DNA from: Pedobacter sp. Leaf41
GTDB taxonomy: Bacteria > Bacteroidota > Bacteroidia > Sphingobacteriales > Sphingobacteriaceae
NCBI RefSeq assembly: GCF_001422545.1
Contig: NZ_LMLE01000006.1
Coordinates: forward strand, 424,982-488,981
Length of the DNA: 64,000 bases
Direction of reading: 5' to 3'
This document shows, piece by piece, positions 60,403 through 64,000 of this stretch; the stretch's first letter is position 1; each line of letters begins with the position of its first letter. The position numbers and the translations under genes were made by a program. The notes beneath the pieces are model-generated. The model was given only the letters and a program-made list of their open reading frames with translations. It was not told the DNA's origin and made no database searches.

Positions 60403-60921
60403 TTATTTTACAATGTTAAGTTGTAAACTGTCTTTAATCACTATCCCGCTGATACCAGCCGAATTATATTTAACGGTGTACTTACCGCTCTTGTCAATGG
60501 TAAAAGCGTTATTTAAGTCGAAATCGACACTGGTACTGTCACCAGGTTTTAAAGTGATGTAACTATCAGCCGGAGGTGGCATTACCCTTTTGGCCATCGC
60601 ACCTTTATAAGCTGATTCCGTTCCATCTTCCATGATAACATCAACATATTTACTCATCAGGTTTTCGAAAGGGGTATGCCATTTACAGAATTTTGCAGCG
60701 GTATCTGCATTGTTGTAAACGGTAAATTTTATATTAATCGGCTCACCTATTTTTGGAGTCGATAAAAGTGTCAGTTTTCCGGTTATCGCATCTACCGGCT
60801 TATTGGATGTTTCATTTACAGTCATGGAGTCGGTTTTTTTCTCACCAGACTGTTGATTGGATGAACTGCAAGCGGCTAAAATAATAGTGCTCACGCAAAG
60901 GATTGTGCTTAATTTTCTCAT
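60403..60921 (-). CDS. Hypothetical lipoprotein
   Basis: A 172-residue protein. The lipobox is IILAAC at residue 18, after which a Ser/Gln-rich linker leads to a beta-sandwich-like domain: GEPINIKFTVYNNADTAAKF, CKWHTPFENLMSKYVDVIME, YITLKPGDSTSVDFDLNNAF, GKYTVKYNSAG. The C-terminal domain resembles the N-terminal domain of some secreted metallopeptidases, but no protease part is present. Confidence 0.7.
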   Translation of the reverse strand: MRKLSTILCVSTIILAACSSSNQQSGEKKTDSMTVNETSNKPVDAITGKLTLLSTPKIGEPINIKFTVYNNADTAAKFCKWHTPFENLMSKYVDVIMEDGTESAYKGAMAKRVMPPPADSYITLKPGDSTSVDFDLNNAFTIDKSGKYTVKYNSAGISGIVIKDSLQLNIVK

Positions 60922-60937
60922 TTATAATAATTGTTAA

Positions 60938-62062
60938 CTATTCTTTTTCTGTGCCGCTTTTTATCGGAACGGGTTTCTTTTTTCTAAAAGATGGAAATGT
61001 CATCGGGCTTCTAGCCGGACGTTCATCTCCCAATAAAACACCCCATTGTTTAAACATTTCTGTACGATCGAAAATAATTTTCAATACCGCAACAATTGGT
61101 AAAGCTAAGAACATCCCTGAGATTCCAGCAACGCTACCTCCAATAAATACTCCAAGAATAGAGAATAAGGCATTAATTTTAACCTTTGAACCCACAATTC
61201 GTGGCATTAAAATATTGTTATCTAAAAACTGAACCCCAGCGATAACACCTAATACTGTAATAACAGGCCACAACTCTTGCGACGAAGCCAAGGTTAATAA
61301 TACACCGATCACATTCCCAATTAAAGCACCCACATAAGGAATCAGGTTTAATATTGCGAAAACCACTCCAATGAGCAGTGCGTGTTCAATACCAATTAGC
61401 ATTAAAATTCCACCTAATAAAACCGTCATATAGGTCACCTGGATTAATAAACCAACCAGATAGCTTTTAATGATCGATTCGGTTTCATAAATAGCCTCTT
61501 TCACTTTTGAGTGATGATCTGGCTTGAACCACATAAAAATGAACCGCAATAAAATATCTTTATAAAAAAGCATCAGATAAATATAGATGGGTAACAGACC
61601 GATAAACACGAAAATGCCGCTCAAAGTAACCGCTGCACCACCTGCCAATGAGGTACCCATATTCATCATATCATCACTTTTATCCTGAATAAAGGCTTTT
61701 TGCTCTTTAGCGTCATACTGCGAAATTCTACTAATCCAATCGCTTAAAGAATTAATATGCTGCGTAACATTATTTTTAATTTGAGGAAAATCTTTAACCA
61801 AAATTCCGATTTGGTTGGAGAAAAACCATACAATGAGGGCCACAAATATGGCAACCAATAAAATAGGCAAGATGATTGAAAAGGTTTCCGGAACTTTTTT
61901 TCTTTTTAGGAACCGATAAATAGGTAACAGCATAATGCTGATAAAAAATGCCATCAGTATAGGCATAATAATATCGCGACCAATTACCAAAACGGCTACA
62001 AGTGCCATTAAACCCAGTAATTCTATTGATCGCTTTACAGTTAGAGGTATATTATTCATCAT
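60938..62062 (-). CDS. AI-2E family transporter
   Basis: A 374-residue membrane protein with about eight helices. The family pattern is IIMPILMAFFISIMLLPIYR, FLKRKKVPETFSIILPILLV, a cytoplasmic helical part, IIKSYLVGLLIQVTYMTVLL, and the signature LIPYVGALIGNVIGVLLTLA with DNNILMPRIVGSKVKINALF. Relatives export autoinducer-2 or act as sodium/proton antiporters. The Arg-Lys-rich tail is unusual but has no known meaning. Confidence 0.88.
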   Translation of the reverse strand: MMNNIPLTVKRSIELLGLMALVAVLVIGRDIIMPILMAFFISIMLLPIYRFLKRKKVPETFSIILPILLVAIFVALIVWFFSNQIGILVKDFPQIKNNVTQHINSLSDWISRISQYDAKEQKAFIQDKSDDMMNMGTSLAGGAAVTLSGIFVFIGLLPIYIYLMLFYKDILLRFIFMWFKPDHHSKVKEAIYETESIIKSYLVGLLIQVTYMTVLLGGILMLIGIEHALLIGVVFAILNLIPYVGALIGNVIGVLLTLASSQELWPVITVLGVIAGVQFLDNNILMPRIVGSKVKINALFSILGVFIGGSVAGISGMFLALPIVAVLKIIFDRTEMFKQWGVLLGDERPARSPMTFPSFRKKKPVPIKSGTEKE

Positions 62063-62322
62063 AAATGGTTGTTCCGATTTGAGGATTAAACAGCATGAAG
62101 ATAAAAATGTTTTTAAATTAAAATGATCAGCAGTAATCTTCTAAATGCTGAAATGATCTGTCGTGAAATCAACTTCATTATAACTTCATAATTCTACCCT
62201 TATTTCGCATCGGAATTAAGGGGAAGCCGGGTTTATTTGGTAAATGTAATCATTGCTGAATATAGCGATTTTCCACTTCTAATTCTATTGAAAGAATTAA
62301 ATCAGATAAATTCAGTAAAAAA

Positions 62323-63405
62323 ATGAACAGAAGTTTCATGTATTTTGGCCTGTGTGCTTTGCTCTCTGCAGCAGGTTGTAATCAGCAAAAGGAAGAAAAA
62401 GAAGAAGCAATTACTTATGCCGTAACCTCTCCGGTAACCATCGATACCTCCTTTACGAAGGAATATGTATCGCAAATTAAATCTGTTCGGAATATTGAAG
62501 TACGTGCTCAGGAAAAGGGATATCTTCAAAATATTTATGTTGATGAAGGGCAGCAGGTACATGCCGGGCAAGTTTTATTTAAAATTATGCCTCGGATGGC
62601 ACAGGCAGAAGTTTTGAAAGCCCAGGCCGAAACCAAAGCAGCAGAATTAGAAGTAGAAAATACCAAATTGCTTTCTGATAAAAATGTGGTTTCGAAAAAT
62701 GAGCTTGCCATGGCCAAAGCGAAACTGCAACAAGCTAATGCCGAGACATCTTTAGCGAAATATCATTTATCTAACACCGAAATCAGGGCACCATTTAATG
62801 GCACCATCGATCGGATTCCATTGAAGTTGGGAAGCCTTGTAGACGAAGGTGCACTGTTAACCAGCTTGTCTGATAACAGTCAGGTGTTTGCCTATTTCAA
62901 TGTCTCCGAACCTGAGTACTTGAATTACCAGGCGGCTGCCAAAGCAAAAACGCAGCAAGAAGTGAGTTTACTTTTAGCCAATAATGAGCTATTGAAATCG
63001 AAAGGGAAAGTAGAAGTTATCGAGAGTGAGTTTAACAATGAAACCGGGAACATCGCTTTCAGGGCTCGTTTTAACAATGCCGATAATTTGCTTCGGAACG
63101 GCGAAACGGGAAAAATTCAAATGGTTGTTCCCCTGAAAAAGGCACTGGTTATACCTCAAAAAGCCACTTACGAAATCCAGGATAAAACTTATGTTTTTGT
63201 AGTTGATAATCGCAATATGGTACACTCACGCAATATTACGATCACTGGCGAAATGCCCGATTTATATGTGGTAGGTAGCGGATTATCAATAGGAGATAAG
63301 ATTTTACTTGAAGGCGTGCAAAAAGTGAAAGATGATGATAAGATCACTTTCAAATTCCAAAATCCTCAAGAAGTAATCAAACAGTTAAGATTAAAAACCG
63401 AATAA
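62323..63405 (+). CDS. RND efflux periplasmic adaptor lipoprotein
   Basis: A 360-residue protein with a lipobox (LSAAGC, residue 19). The order is a barrel-sandwich lipoyl half (VRAQEKGYLQNIYVDEGQQV, HAGQVLFKIM), a long alpha-hairpin (QAEVLKAQAETKAAELEVEN), the second lipoyl half (STDRIPLKLGSLVDEGALLT-like) and a beta-barrel. Membrane-fusion proteins of this kind join an inner-membrane RND pump to an outer-membrane channel. The pump gene begins 18 bases downstream. Confidence 0.9.
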   Translation: MNRSFMYFGLCALLSAAGCNQQKEEKEEAITYAVTSPVTIDTSFTKEYVSQIKSVRNIEVRAQEKGYLQNIYVDEGQQVHAGQVLFKIMPRMAQAEVLKAQAETKAAELEVENTKLLSDKNVVSKNELAMAKAKLQQANAETSLAKYHLSNTEIRAPFNGTIDRIPLKLGSLVDEGALLTSLSDNSQVFAYFNVSEPEYLNYQAAAKAKTQQEVSLLLANNELLKSKGKVEVIESEFNNETGNIAFRARFNNADNLLRNGETGKIQMVVPLKKALVIPQKATYEIQDKTYVFVVDNRNMVHSRNITITGEMPDLYVVGSGLSIGDKILLEGVQKVKDDDKITFKFQNPQEVIKQLRLKTE

Positions 63406-63423
63406 CTCCAGCAATAATTTTTT

Positions 63424-64000
63424 ATGTTTAGCAAGTTCATACAAAGGCCCGTCCTTTCTATAGTCGTATCGCTTATTATTTTATTTCTAGGCGCATTATC
63501 GGTTTCCTATCTTCCCGTTACCCAATTTCCATCTATCTCGCCACCGAAGGTTAATATCACGGCAGAATATCCTGGAGCAAATAACGAGTTATTAATCAAA
63601 TCAGTAGTTATCCCGTTGGAGCGAGCGTTAAATGGTGTTCCGGGGATGAAATACATCGCTTCAGATGCTGGTAATGATGGTGAAGCTTCCATTCAGGTGG
63701 TATTTAATTTAGGAACTGATCCCAATCAGGCTTCCTTAAATGTACAGAACCGGGTGGCTGCGGTAACCAACAAACTTCCGCCACTGGTGGTTCGTGAAGG
63801 TGTAAAGATCAGCCGTGAAGAATCCAATATGTTGATGTACATTAATTTGTATAGCACAGATCCAAAGTTGAATGAGAATTTCCTTTACAATTTCGCCGAC
63901 ATCAATTTACTTTCCGAATTAAAAAGAATTGATGGGGTAGGCTTTGCTGATATTTTGGGCGATCGGGATTATGCGATGCGCATTTGGTTAAAGCCCGATA
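63424..64000 (+). CDS. RND-type efflux transporter, N-terminal part (runs off the window)
   Basis: The frame opens MFSKFIQRPVLSIVVSLIIL and is open to the window edge (192 residues). The AcrB/HAE1 pattern is present: first membrane helix, PVTQFPSISPPKVNITAEYP, GANNELLIKSVVIPLERALN, GTDPNQASLNVQNRVAAVTN and the porter domain PPLVVREGVKISREESN. With the adaptor gene it forms an efflux operon for drugs or other compounds. Confidence 0.92.
   Translation, partial: MFSKFIQRPVLSIVVSLIILFLGALSVSYLPVTQFPSISPPKVNITAEYPGANNELLIKSVVIPLERALNGVPGMKYIASDAGNDGEASIQVVFNLGTDPNQASLNVQNRVAAVTNKLPPLVVREGVKISREESNMLMYINLYSTDPKLNENFLYNFADINLLSELKRIDGVGFADILGDRDYAMRIWLKPD

Overview
The window looks like chromosome from a Bacteroidota species of the Sphingobacteriaceae, most like Pedobacter. 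This is judged from protein similarity by eye; no search was run. The evidence is AT-rich DNA, promoters of the TTTG-N19-TATATTTG type before both tRNA pairs, almost no Shine-Dalgarno sequences, a MurF-alanine racemase fusion, and family types typical of that group (DUF4965 glutaminase, DUF502, CtlX plus arginine deiminase-like pair, stand-alone FtsX/MacB permease).

Layout. (1) 1-8.2 kb: a periplasmic sulfur-metabolism locus. It holds the tail of a molybdopterin sulfite oxidase, a DUF305 protein, a beta-propeller, a YeiH-type exporter, two solute-binding proteins without an ABC transporter, a DsrE-like protein, a TsdA-like dihaem cytochrome and a divergent LysR regulator. The same dyad, ATAAC-N5-GTTAT, lies before the exporter and between regulator and cytochrome. 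(2) 8.2-12.3 kb: DUF202, a decayed metallo-hydrolase, a CLC antiporter with the GREGT signature of the fluoride type, a PepSY-like protein and an atypical enolase; together this suggests a fluoride-tolerance locus. (3) 12.6-18.6 kb: an S41 peptidase, an FtsX/MacB permease and a HELIH-type metalloprotease, set among two families of direct repeats. (4) 18.6-22.5 kb: a graveyard of gene remnants (serine recombinase, GH28, AraC, the start of a possible defence protein) with a 34-bp perfect palindrome and two terminators that no longer follow a gene. (5) 22.7-28.8 kb: AraC/SDR pair and small stress or housekeeping genes, one frameshifted. (6) 29.0-33.8 kb: a compact tellurite-resistance (Ter) operon: HAD, phosphoribosyltransferase, two TerD, TelA and an unrecognised partner. 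(7) 33.8-40.8 kb: hydrolase, phosphotransferase, 2OG oxygenase, glutaminase, response regulator, TatA. (8) 40.8-41.6 kb: a duplicated tRNA-Leu/tRNA-Gly unit. (9) 42-64 kb: mainly housekeeping genes (recX, murF-alr, arsC, LOG, recR, argS, AlkA-like) with an arginine/citrulline hydrolase pair, transporters and the start of an RND efflux operon.

The parts most worth follow-up are the sulfur locus with its shared dyad, the CLC/enolase pair, the minimal Ter operon with its unknown last gene, and the repeat-flanked peptidase/permease region. Intergenic stretches over 300 bases are described in the features where something is visible. In 14253-14603, 25243-25495 and 62063-62322 I see only AT-rich leader-type sequence.
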